Positions 44,017 to 55,000 of a DNA stretch of 64,000 nucleotides are shown in pieces. The stretch is from NCBI GenBank assembly GCA_959347315.1, contig OY365816.1, positions 28,229,207 through 28,293,206 on the forward strand. The letters run 5' to 3'. The stretch comes from Bimastos eiseni (Eukaryota > Annelida > Clitellata > Crassiclitellata > Lumbricidae). Numbering within the stretch: the stretch's first letter is position 1; each line of letters starts with the position of its first letter. The position numbers and the translations under genes are program-made. Below the pieces are notes generated by a model, which did not search any database, had not been told where the DNA came from, and saw nothing but the letters and a program-made list of their open reading frames with translations.

Positions 44017-45163
44017 GTATATATACATATTTATATATGGGGCTTATGTAATGTATATATGTTTGTGCATATGTAATGTATGTGTGATTCGCTTCTGCTT
44101 CTTTATTATGCACGTGTGTGTGTTATTTCTTTCCAACCTGCTTACTTACTCATAGCAACCGGTTCTCAACCTTCCAGTGAGTCCAGACCTTCTGGAGCCA
44201 AAGCCTCCTCTCATCCGTCTGCCCGGTCCATCCGTAAGTATTGGTGCCCGATCCACATCGGTTGGTTGATCAGGCGCCTGTTTAAACGATATATGATATA
44301 TATTTCACCATTTTAGATGCATTGAATAGATTTATTTTTTTAAATGAATTTGAGTTTAATTAATGCATTGTCTGGAATTACATTTTATGTCTGCTCAATG
44401 CCTGAAATGCGGTTATTTCTTAATCCTTTTACAACTAAGATGTATGGGATGCCAATGGAGCAAGTCGTTAAAGGGTTGATAAGCAGTTATAATTAAATAG
44501 TAAACTCTATAATTCATTCATTAAAAACAACCAGTTTTTTATTGATGAATTATTCTTTGCAAATTTTGCACTATTTGAAATTAGGTCTTAATAAAATCCC
44601 TGTATTTGCAGACATTTTGCTCTTGGATATTCAGAGCTTATTGATCACCTGTAAATATATCTCCTTGACCAGATGAATTCTTTGGATTTTTCTGATCTGC
44701 TGTTATTTGATCTGTTGATGATCATTAGAGTTTAGACTCAGCTGTGAATGTGATTGTAGAAAATCCAGCAGCTTCATGTGTGTGATTGGTCCTTTTGCAA
44801 TACTTTCATCATGTGCATATTGAGGAGTGATTAATGACAATACTAACAAATGAAAACTTGCAGATAAATATTAATGTAAACTTGTATTTATGTCATTTGT
44901 CAGAATGAGTAGAAAAATTTCATTTCAGTTTCCAATTGTTTACTTTTGTACATGTTGTTAAAGTAGTTTTCTTGGTGCAGGTGTCATGAAGATAGTTAAT
45001 GTTTATTTAATTAGACCATGATGTTTTTTAAAGTATTCTTTGATTGATATTCGATTATATTGTTTGTTAGGAAAAGTCATCATCTGCCGCTGCAAGATAT
45101 CCGATGTCGATGGGTTTCAACGAAAACAACGCATTCGATGGAATACGAGATGATGACCTTTGA
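34507..45163 (+). CDS. SNX17: Sorting nexin-17, complete, 16 exons
   Basis: SNX17 binds NPxY/NxxY-type motifs in cargo tails (LRP family, integrins) on PI3P-rich early endosomes and sends them back to the surface through the Retriever/Commander machinery. Plus-strand exons: 34507-34566, 34937-35011, 35499-35616, 36106-36170, 36826-36936, 37704-37794, 38171-38261, 38863-38932, 39431-39523, 40117-40254, 40785-40847, 41402-41518, 41967-42044, 42697-42786, 44156-44233, 45071-45163. All junctions are GT-AG and in phase, giving 476 residues (human SNX17 has 470). The start MHFSIPDTADILD matches the human MHFSIPDTAEIVD. The order is PX domain (about 1-106), FERM-like module (about 107-390) and a C-terminal tail. 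Confidence 0.97.
35340..35373. repeat. (CCCA)n microsatellite
   Basis: About seven CCCA units in SNX17 intron 2, preceded by CATTCATT repeats from 35,280. Confidence 0.8.
35655..35735 (+). repeat. TTTATATAGCGC element in SNX17 intron 3
   Basis: Reads GAAACTTTATATAGCGCATC then ACTCTGTGGCGCTCTCTGTG. It is a short copy of the dispersed family with opposed GCGC words. Confidence 0.6.
36826..40254 (+). CDS. SNX17: SNX17 exons 5-10, FERM F1 and F2 lobes
   Basis: Exon 5 starts the ubiquitin-like F1 lobe (DVNLDVYLANGHKITVKI then TEQTEDVLE; human VSLEVLLSNGQKVKVNV). Exons 6-8 continue with YYFGLFLVSKDS, VRKLQDFESPYISL and YWDSSFDDDLLDDRVAMNLL, matching human YFSLFLVR, VRKLQEFELPYVS and YWDSAYDDDVMENRVGLNLL. 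Exon 9 encodes DVDRGWVSVNKDHTNRLSSL; exon 10 encodes YLRFARTLKYYGHVIFKACT. Exon 8 lies inside the 840-base duplicated segment, and its donor is the first unit of a 17-base minisatellite. Confidence 0.95.
37090..37260. repeat. TTTTGTAATGTTATTG tandem repeat
   Basis: About nine units of a 14-16 base motif in SNX17 intron 5. Confidence 0.75.
38504..39343 (+). repeat. 840-bp segment around SNX17 exon 8 (in-gene copy)
   Basis: This is the in-place counterpart of 33386-34225. It spans the end of intron 7, exon 8 (38863-38932) and the start of intron 8, ending exactly at the 3' end of a SINE-like sequence (TTGAATAAATGAAAT). Confidence 0.93.
39540..39720. repeat. (TTA)n/(TTG)n microsatellite
   Basis: AT-rich trinucleotide repeats in SNX17 intron 9, starting shortly after the exon 9 donor. 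They give artificial isoleucine-rich frames. Confidence 0.8.
40365..40630. repeat. (GAATGAGTGAGT)n tandem repeat
   Basis: About 265 bases of GAGT/GAAT tetranucleotide repeats in SNX17 intron 10. Confidence 0.9.
40785..42044 (+). CDS. SNX17: SNX17 exons 11-13, FERM F3 lobe
   Basis: The PTB-like F3 lobe recognises NPxY/NxxY cargo motifs. Exon 11 contains FKVTRMRCWRISSV (human FRVTRMRCWRVTSS). Exon 12 contains GRLELAFEYLVAKNKLQWIT (human VRLELAFEYLMSKDRLQWVT). Exon 13 encodes AILMSMCLQGMVDELIMKKE (human AIMMSICLQSMVDELMVKK). All phases are 0. Confidence 0.96.
41625..41850 (+). repeat. Best copy of the GGGTATC dispersed repeat
   Basis: Contains TTTCGTTTTATTTCAAACCG, ATGATTACAATTACAGTATG, AACTGTCAGCAGCCATTGAA, AGGACTAGTCAGCCTTTCGG and GGGATACGGGTATC in order. 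Other copies in the window preserve subsets of these blocks in the same order, so this is a real interspersed family. Confidence 0.65.
42254..42637. repeat. 16-bp minisatellite (GACTTATGTCATTTTA), 23 units
   Basis: A seed unit GGTCTTATGTCATTTTA (42,254-42,269) is followed by 23 nearly perfect 16-base units from 42,270 to 42,637. Variants are clustered: five neighbouring units carry GTCG instead of GTCA, and two carry TTTC. The array ends about 60 bases before the acceptor of SNX17 exon 14. Every unit contains a pyrimidine-rich CATTTTAG word resembling a 3' splice site. Confidence 0.95.
42697..45163 (+). CDS. SNX17: SNX17 exons 14-16, C-terminal tail
   Basis: Exons 14 and 15 are low-complexity and serine/proline-rich (LNRQISGSLTRSPSSPIE; PDLLEPKPPLIRLPGPS). 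Exon 16 ends NAFDGIRDDDL followed by TGA at 45161-45163. The human tail ends FAFEGIGDEDL, and that C-terminal leucine motif is known to dock on the Retriever subunits VPS35L/VPS26C; its conservation argues that the recycling function is intact. Confidence 0.94.
43610..43705. repeat. GTATGTATATATG minisatellite
   Basis: About seven units of the 13-base GTATGTATATATG in SNX17 intron 14, followed to 44,060 by looser GTGTATGTATG and (TA)n sequence including a pure TA run at about 43,986-44,012. Confidence 0.85.
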
Positions 45164-48100
45164 AAAATTTTCAAGGTCTTTGTGTTGTTAGTGGAGGCGT
45201 TTGATGAAGTTCTTTTCCTGCTCAAGCACTGCTTTTAATTTGGCGTGTCTGCATATTTCATGAATAGGCATTTTTAGTGTCTTCAATAGTTAATTATATT
45301 TTTCTGCTGTGAGCTGTGAGGAGTTGGACTAGTAATGTCATGGAGGAGTCTCCTAGAATGGCGCTATATGAATTAAGTTGAAGTGCCTAAGGAGCAACCT
45401 ATAGTGGCATTTCCTGTGAGTTAGCCAATTGAGGACTTGTCGGGAGCATTCCCTGCTCAGCTCTGGGTGAAAGAGAACAGTTAGTAAGGGATGATAAAGG
45501 CTAATTAACAGTTTTTAGTGGCAATACATGTAAGGTGGTATATTAAGTAACTTAAATTAGCCCCAAACGCAACATGTAAGTCTTGTAATTGGACCCTCAC
45601 TCTGGAACCGAATCCAATGCAATCTGCGACAGGAGATTTTTACTCTCGAAGTCTCTGTATCGCAACCAGTTGAAGACTTTCTTTTCAATCTCCATCTGTT
45701 ATGTAGTCAGGTCAAGAGGAGCTACTAGAATGATTTTTCTTGAAGAGGTGCTGTATTAAAAAAATCTCCACTACAGTTACTTAAATAATATGACGAAGTT
45801 TATCAATTTGAACATCTTTATTAGTTTGTGTCTTTGTGATGTGTATTTTATATGTTTTTTCAGCCATACAGAGGAGTTCATATCACCTGTGATGGAATCG
45901 GTCGAGATAGTCTTAACTTCACGATATTCATAACACATTGTACAGTGTCACAACATAATCAAAATGGATGGACGAGATCGTCGTTTCATCCAAAAAGAGA
46001 TTTCTTCGCATTGTATCATTTCTGCAGCTTTCATTCACTTCACTGTACAAAGTGATATATGCCAAATATTTTCTGCCAGCTATCATGCGAAATGTGAATA
46101 ATCAAAATACAAACTTATTTTATCCGAATGATTTTACGAATCACTTGTTCAGATATTGTAACTGTAGCCTCTGATGTTGTTCTCTGCTCTTGGTTTTTAT
46201 GATATTAGTAGACCTGTCCACTTTCTACAAACATTTTATTCTGACTCTTGATTTTAAAGATTTTGGTATAATTTGTAAAATTTAACTGTAAGATCAAGGC
46301 AGATACAGGATTCCTTTTGTGAGGTGGAAAGAGTTTTTCTGAGGGGCACCACATTCTACCCTATTTCTTGGGTAAATTGGCAATTAACTTTTAATGATTG
46401 ATTAAGGAGTATTTAAAAAAATGCCTTGTGTAGTCGACCACCAGTATACGTTTATACTATAATGCTATCCTATATAAACCTGTTTATTCTATTGACCTGT
46501 TTCAGAGTGACGAATGTTTTCACTACAAAGACATCTTAGACATGAATTGTTTTCTACGATACTTTATCTGTGAAAATCGATTGATAGTTGCTTCTATCTA
46601 TCAATAGAAGACAGTCAATATTCTCAACCAGTTCTCGTTCGATCGATATTAATGCAGGTCCATACAAGCATTTATTTCTCATGGTGTATCACAAGTATCT
46701 TTTAATTATGTTCAATCTGATAAAACTGCTTACGGTATTAGGCGACGTAACAGAAAGAGTGAGATAAATTTTATAAAGTACTGATAAATTACGGAATCCT
46801 GGTTAGATCTCTTTTTCTATCAAAAACGTCTTTTCCTTGTGTTTGGTTTAGTATTTTCATCGATCACGATACAATTAATTGCGAAATAAGCTTACCGTGA
46901 CAAATGAACACTTGTCTGGACTAGCATTAATATCCAAAGCTAATATCACTGAACTGATTTTATAAACACCGAAATATATTAATAGTCTTCGCTTCTTAGC
47001 AGTTTAATGATATGGATCGACAATCCTAAAACTCTTGTAGAGAGTTGCAATTTGTTATATGGTCTTAGACAAAAGCTGTGTGACTTGAATTTAGAAATTG
47101 TATAAATACTATAAACTCTTTGTGCTTGACAGGCCGAATGTGTGCTTGTTTAATGAAGGATATGTTCAAGCCTGTCTGATGCCGCCGGACTGGCTATATT
47201 GCGAGATATATCCAGGAGTAGTATTCTTTCTGATGATTCGCAGTGCAAGCGTCTTGTGTGTGGATACAGCCAAGTAACTCCAGTACAATAACTAAGAAGA
47301 CCCATTTCTTTTGTGTTCTAAATTTGTCCAATTACAGCCTCTCGCACTTGAGTGAGGGTCAATTCAGGGTGACGCCAATCTTGAAACTTCCATGTTCTGT
47401 CAATGCCCTACCCTTCTGCCCATCCGTACTTACAATAGGGTGGCTACTTTGTCAATCACAATTGAACGTAGATCTAGCCGAATGGATCGCGATGAGGGTT
47501 GTCTACTATGGTTCATGAAGGAACTAATCCTCGGCCATGTCAGTCCATTAGCCGACTGACGGGCGGGTCTGATATTGAGGGACACGGGCATACAACCAGA
47601 GCTTGAAGTGGGACAGTATGAAACGATATGCCATTACGGCACCAACCTGACCGGCTGCCAGCATACCGGTACTTCGGCAGACCAAATGGCCATACATGGC
47701 AGGAGAGGGTTCTTGTAACCATACCGGCACCTACTTTTTCCACTTCAAGCCCTGCATACAACCTAGTGAGTATAGTACCTTTTATACAAAAATGTTAAAG
47801 GGTTAGGTTTCTCTTTAATAGTTGATCTTGATCATCATTAAACGCTATAAAAGTTTCACTCGTTCTAGAGATCTTACCCCCATTGACCTGTTAAATTATC
47901 CCCATTCAACTGATCATCTAATTTCTAATTCACGACCTAAACGACACCCGTCTTCCGACTCTCTGCCAGAGGCCACGTGTATGAATCTCCTTTAGTCGGA
48001 AACAACTTAGACTCTTCTCTTCTTCGGACAATTCCCATTACTTGACGTGAATGAGGAGGTGCCCGCGTTTATTCGTCGCCTTAGAAGTTTGGAGACTACG

Positions 48101-49041
48101 ATGACGTGTTGAAGCTCAAGTCATCCATCGAATATAATTAGGCCTATTTGCCATGTTCATGTATTCATAAATTCGATTTAACATCATTTATTTAAAAACG
48201 TATTTATAGATACTTACAAAAACGACGTCTTAACAACTGATTTATTAAAAAAGACAATACGGACTTATCTGCTAATTGTCATAAGATCACTTTGCATATA
48301 TATATAAACGCAGGCGTACAATTCTTTAATTATGTAAAATACATGTATATCATTTACTGACCGACTTGGCTACCAGCCAAAAGTAACTACGGACTAATGG
48401 TAAAGAAGTCTGAATCTACAATCTGTTTGTACATAGGACAAGAAATAGAAACATGGATAGAGAAGTAAGAGAACAGTCACAGAGTTAAATATCGGTTCTA
48501 TACCAGAAAAATATACAAAATATCTCGGTTGAGAGAAACACCAAAATCTTGTGGTCCCACTTTGGAGATGCAAAATGGAGTCTCACATTTCTGTCAGTGA
48601 AAAAATAAAATATTGGGAGAGAAAGCAAAAATCTCGGTTTGAGACTAAAAAATTCTCAGTTCAAATGCCAAAAAGAAAAGTCGATTACGAAGTTTTGTGT
48701 GAAACACAGAATGCATATTTGCGGTCAGAGGAAACTAAAATCTGTCGGTAACATGTTAGTGAGAAAATCTGACAGGTTTGCATCGAATTGAATGAACTTG
48801 CAACATTCATTGAAAAAACTTCTTGGGTACAAAATACGTTTGACAGAAAGTTACAAATATCTGTCGTTTAACATGATTCATATCTGAAAATACGTTAACT
48901 ATTAATTTTCATGTTGTCGTTCTTAAAATAGTCGGTAGTCAAAACATCCTATGGAAGGGTTTTGACGATTGATCACTGTGTTGGCAGTGTGTGTAGTTTG
49001 ACCTGAGGCGACACGGGTTTTGAGAAATGGTGACAATGTCA
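45164..49041. other. Convergent SNX17/perlecan intergenic and 3'UTR region
   Basis: Both flanking genes end here. I find no conserved coding sequence. A GCGCTATATGAATT fragment lies at about 45,360 and another near 45,745. No canonical AATAAA follows closely after the SNX17 stop; an ATTAAA at 45755-45760 is inside a repeat tail and is a doubtful signal. The short open frames in this stretch look random. Confidence 0.5.
48241..48246 (-). terminator. Candidate perlecan poly(A) signal
   Basis: AATAAA in minus-strand sense, about 800 bases downstream of the perlecan stop codon; a second one lies at 48187-48192. These are the nearest canonical hexamers I see. The assignment is only positional. 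Confidence 0.3.
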
Positions 49042-52000
49042 TCAGGATTGACAAGGAGAAACGTTGACAATCGTGACAATGTCTCTCGTAAAATCCAGAG
49101 GACCTCTCGACTGGAAGAATACATTCGAAATGCAACCGGAGAACTCGTTACCCAACTTACCACTCGTTATCGTTCGAATATCCGGTTGACCACCTGAAAA
49201 ATTCAACAACCTCTCGGTCTCACTTATTATATTTTTATTCATTCATTTACTCACTAAATCAGAATTTCCCAAAGTAAACTGTGTTCTGCAGAATTTTATA
49301 GGGTTCCGTGAGGCGAAGACAGGTTCCGCGGAAAACTTTAAATGTGTACAATAAGTTTCAAACAATTTAAAATGAATTTTACGAATACTTCATAGAAGGC
49401 TTTTTGCCTGATAGGCCTATAACTTTATTTCAAGGAGAACTATAACGTCATTGTCATTATATTTGTGTTATTATTGATCCAATCTAGGCCTAAACCTGTA
49501 AGTGTCTGTATTCTCAAGCGTTTGTAGGCCTACCTACAACAGAACAGGCCTATGTTTAGTTTTGGACGGCCCGAGGTTCCGCCAAACAACTTTGAGATCA
49601 AAAGGGTTCCAAGGCCAAAAAACATTGTGACAGGCTGCATTAAGTAATTCATTCAATAATCTAAATCGTAGTAGTCACTGTGGTACTCACAAACCAATAA
49701 ATATCTAGAGTGTTAAGTACTCTATAGCATAGTGCAAGGAACTTATGGTCTTATTCACTACACGACAGAGATGTAAAAAGGTTTTGAAAAGTGGAGGGAG
49801 GGGCATAATTTAAAAAAGAATGCGTGAAGCGAAATTTTTTCTTCCACTTTTTTAATTTTGCCCCCGCCCAGAAATTTGAAAATTTGGGGGCACAAATTAT
49901 CTTAACGAGAGTCATCTTAAAAAGCCATTGGAGAAACATAAAAAAGAACCGATTTGTGGGGCACATGAGGGGCACTGAGCACTAAACCTGGGGAGCTTTG
50001 CCCCCCAGTTTTGAAACTGGGGGCCGGTACCCCTCTGCCTCCCCGCCTGTTACACCTCTGCTACACGATCAACATAAGAAAACGAGGACGTGGTCTGAGA
50101 CTACAAACGCCAACATAAAACTCATAATAGCGCATGTAGGATCATTTATGCTGATCAAGTGTTGTGATTTATATAGCGCCGTCATTTTGATAATGCACGC
50201 AGGTAGGTAGGCCTACTATGTAAATATAAGTATGTTTAGGCCTATTCTTTATTTAACTAACTGCATTTCCGCACTTTGGTATACAATAAATTTAAAGATA
50301 GGACCTACAGCATTCTAATTAAACAGGATTTTCACTCTAGGCCTACAATCTCTAAATTTATCTGCCTGTCTAATAAGTAATAACACGATCCATGCGGCCG
50401 TGGGCGAATGTGTGAATATATTTAGTGTGTGCCCTATGAATTTGCATGTTAACAGTCACGTGAATATGCATGTCTTTGCATGGCTCTTGATTTCCCACGA
50501 TTTCCCACTTACACGTACGCCTATCTTGAAGATAATGCAAAAGTATCTTCAATCGAGTGCACTGACCCAGATAGATGACCCCGTTAGCTTCAAGACCAGT
50601 CATTCGTCCTCCGGATACTCCACGAACTTCCGGTTCGTCGTCGACAGTTAGGCTGCCTTCCTTTCCTTTCCTAGAAGCACATAGTCGCTCATTAGAACAG
50701 AGTCTCCCATTAGAACACAGTCGCTCATTAAAACAGTCTCCCAATAGAACAGACTCCCATTAAAACAGACTCCCATTAGAACAGTCTCACATTAGAACAG
50801 AGTCTCCCATTTAGAACAGAGTGAGAGATGCCAGGTAAGGTAAAACAGCAGTGGGCTGGATGAACTGCGAAACTTCAACGATGTAAACATCACTTGGTGG
50901 GTGGAGCTGTTCACATTCAACCAGCTCAACAACATAATAAGCTTACATTAAGAATTTTTTCCAGGAAACTGATTACTCTGCTGGTACCTATATTATTATA
51001 AATATTATTATTACTATTTTAATACTATGATTATCATTATTGAACTGTCATTTATAATGCACCTACAAAACGAATCTTTGCACAAAAGGTCGTAACAGAA
51101 TAGTCTAGTCACAATAAATCTTGATCAAATAAGTATTAAGGTTAATTTTGAAGGTTGTGCCTGGGAATAATATTGCCAGTCCCAAGCCAAAATAAAAAGG
51201 AGGGTGATGCAAATCATGGTTGGTATGACAAAGCGTCTTAAAACGGTAACCAAATAACCAATAAGCCTATTGCTGACCTTCTAGCGACGACGTCATGAGG
51301 ACGGCCGTCATTGATTGGATGCTCACTGACAATCCTTGCTGGTCCACTTCCCAACTCATAACTGCAGCCAATAGAAATACGATCAACAGACATTCAAGAG
51401 ACAGGAATGCGTGAGAGGCATTTATGGAGCGCCACCAGCTGACAACCAAAGCATCAGTTGATAAAACTCTTCTGTCCACTATTTTCACACGACAGAAGAC
51501 TCGATTCTATCCAGCAAGGTGTGACGTTGAGGTGAATTAATAGAATAGCATGATAGAAAGATCTAATTAATATAGCAACAACAACAATGATGATGATGAT
51601 GACGACGATAATAATAATAATAAAATAATAATAATACTAACAACAATAATAATAATTATTATAATAACAATCTGCCTCAATAATAATCTGCCTCTCTCCG
51701 GAGAATAGTTTAATAACCCAAGGATCAGTATTTACCTCAGGTAAAAATTATAATAATTAATAATAATAATAATAATAATAAATTATTATTATCATTATTA
51801 TTATTGATAACGATTATACAATAATAATGTAGGACTTATGCCTAAAGCAATTCCACTGCTGACCTAAAGACGAGATGTCCGTCCTCCAATGCCAGAGCGA
51901 TGAAGTCTTTTCCTCGACTCGACGATGGCTGAACCTGACCCTGCCAGAGCAGGACACCAGTCTCCGAGTCCGTTGTAACTGTCATCTGGATGACCTCCTC

Positions 52001-52089
52001 TCTGACCCCACTGTGCACCAACTGCCGTGGTGACAATTCTACATAGCTGCTCCTCGCTGCTGTGAACCGCACCGATGTTAGGGGCAAAT
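49042..52089 (-). CDS. HSPG2: Perlecan LG3 domain (last 4 exons)
   Basis: Exon 51864-52089 starts [20 protein letters not shown], with [20 protein letters not shown] and [11 protein letters not shown]; human perlecan LG3 has GLLLWQG and GKDFISLGLQDGHLVF. Exon 51278-51361 encodes [19 protein letters not shown] (human YQLGSGEARLVSEDPINDG). Exon 50567-50670 encodes [17 protein letters not shown] and GVIYLG (human GSIQVDGEELVSGRSPG). Exon 49042-49193 encodes [19 protein letters not shown] and ends VNVSPCQS then stop. The LG disulfide cysteines (GCISN and SPCQS) are present. Confidence 0.95.
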
Positions 52090-55000
52090 CTGGTCAACAC
52101 AGGAAAAAGCCGAATCATTAAAACTCTACACGATGTAACTCCAGCCATCCTGCTCGAAAATACAATCTATGATACAATTCACAATAGAATCCATGATACA
52201 TTACAAAACACAATAGACATCACAATACTCAAAAATAATACAACAATAAAACTCTTACAACTGTCGCAGGTGTCTCCTGAAAATCCTCTTGGACAGACGC
52301 ACTCAAAGGTGTCACCGAGATCCCGACAGGTGGCGCCATTTTGACACGGTGACAGTTGACTGCACGCACTTTCGCGCCTCGATCCAGTGCAGTTTCCAAT
52401 TGCGGCACTTTCGATGGCGTCCAACAGCATGTCCACCTCCCGACCTTTGACCTTGACCTAAACGGTCCAGAGATAGGGTTATTGTACTCTAATTATCATT
52501 GTCGTAAGTTTCATCATCATCATTGTCATCATTGCATCATTTGCTGATATTTAATGCCAGTGTCATCACCATAGTCGTCGTCATCATAGTCATCATAATC
52601 ATCATTATCAGCATCATCATCATCATCATAATCATCATCATAATCGTCATCGTCATCATCATCGTCACTGTCGTCATCATTGTAGTCGTCATCATCATGA
52701 TCATCATGATCATCATGATCAAGATTCTGCTACTGAATCAGATGATTGGCATTGGATGATTGACAGCCACCTGTGAGATGCATCCTCTGAATCCGGCATC
52801 AACAGCGACATCTGGCGCCAGGCGAATGTTCTGGAGATCAACTCCACCAATGTAAAGTAGAGTCTTGAGGTTGAGACCAACCGTAGTTCCAAGTGACCGA
52901 TCTACAAGCATCAACACCTATACTGGTCAGATTCCTTGAACTGGACACTTATTGAGTAAATGACTCACTAATTGAGTATTATACCCACTGATTGAGCCTG
53001 ACCAACTGAATGAGTAAATGGCCGACTTATTGAGTAAATGACTCACAAAATGAGCAAATGACTCACTGATTGAGCAAATCACTCAATGATTGAGCAAATG
53101 ACCCAGTGATTGAGTAAATGACCGACTGACTGATTAAATGACCCACCAATTGAGCAAATGACTCAATGATTGAGTTACTGACCGACTGATTGATTAAATG
53201 ACCCAGTGATTGAGCAACTGCATATTGAATAAAATTGAGTGCCGATATGTGGGTTGGTCAATTCATTTCACACTGATTGCGTAAATGATTGATTGATTGA
53301 TTGTCTATCAAAGTATGGTCAAGTGACTTTGATCCGTCAGATCAAAGACAAACTGAATGCTATTATAATAGAGTCTGTGAACCTTTGACAGGGCGATTGT
53401 TGTTCAAGGCGAGTGACCCCTCTTGTTGGTTGATCTCGGCTACGACGGTTGTCCACTGTCCGATGATCAGTGGCTCTGAGCTCTTGATGATCGCTGGACC
53501 TACAAACACACAACACACCATATGATCAAAGGCACATGATAATACTACTACTACTATTTCCACTACTACTACTTCCGATAATAATAATAATAGTAATGAG
53601 TAGTAGTTAATAATAATAATAGTAATAATAATAATAATAATAGTTTCAATAATAATAATAATAATAATAATAATTTCAAAGCAGCCATCCGTCTCATCTG
53701 CAGCGAGGATAAGCCGGCGCTGGACACACCCGAAACTCTGGCCGCGCTTAAGAAAAAGCACCCGCCTGAACCAGTGGACAGGAGAACACCGTGTGATCCA
53801 GACAGTTCGGATCGCTTCATCCCGCTTCAAGTTTCTAAAGAAGATGTCACTAGGGCAATCTCCTCCTTCCCTGCGGGTTCCGCTGGTGGTCCAGATGGCA
53901 TAACTCCACAACACTTAAAGGATCTGATAGCCTATGAAGTACATGACAACATCATGCAACATCTATCTGACCTTGTCAATCTGCTCCTAAAGGGAGGTCT
54001 ATCCGAAGAGGTGAATGAGGTCATCTATGGGGCAAAACTTTTAGCCCTGAGCAAGAAGGACGGAGGCATAAGACCGATCGCCGTGGGCTACACATGGCGT
54101 CGTCTGGCGGCAAAGTGCGCTAATTCGCATGCGGTAGCAAGGCTGTCGCAACTGCTCGCCCCCATTCAGCTGGGGGTAGGCATTCCAGGAGGCGCTGAGG
54201 CAGCTGTCCATGTGACACGTCGTTGGATAACCACAATGCCTGAAGACAGCGTCCTAGTGAAGCTCGACTTCGCCAATGCCTTTAATACTCTGCGCAGAGA
54301 TTGTCTTCTAGAGGCAGTTGCTAGAGAGATCCCAGAACTCTACCACTTTGCTCATGCTGCCTATTCAAACCGTCCACTGTTGCGCTATGGTTCAAACATA
54401 ATTCGATCCGAAGAAGGAACGCAGCAAGGCGATCCTTTGGGACCTCTGGAATTCTGTCTTGTGCTGCAACCGATTCTGATGAAGCTTTGATCGGATTTGC
54501 GTATCGGATATCTGGATGACCTGGCATTGGGAGGTAACAAGGAAACAGTGGCCGACGACGTTCAATTAATCGAGCAGGAATCAAAGAATCTGGGATTGCT
54601 ATTGAACCGCAGCAAATGCGAAATCGCGTGTCACAACACCCAGATGCCGAACAATGACCCTGCGTTTCAAGAGTTCACGAGCATAGCCCTCGAGGACATG
54701 ACCTTGTTGGGTGCACCTCTGATTCCAGGTCCAGCTGTGAACATGGTCGTTAATTCAAAGGCTAATGACCTCGAGAGGGCAATCGGAAGATTGTCCTTGC
54801 TTTATACACATAACCAACCCCCACGACTTCGTAGCCCTCTCCTTGGAATCCGGCGGCGCTTGGAGCAGTGAAGGACTACAGTTCATCTCAGAGTTTGGTA
54901 GTCGAACGAGTGCTGCAACCCACGATCCAATGGAGACGTCATTTCTGTTCCAACGTATCTCGGTTGTTCTTCAGCGTGGGAACGCCGCCTGCCTCTTCGG

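Noticed and set aside
47243..47761. Short open frames in the convergent intergenic region
   Set aside because: No conserved motifs, no splice-site support and lengths expected by chance.
48551..48751. 66-codon plus-strand frame near the perlecan 3' end
   Set aside because: Charged but without recognisable similarity. It lies in the probable perlecan 3'UTR on the opposite strand, and the surrounding sequence contains related short repeats.
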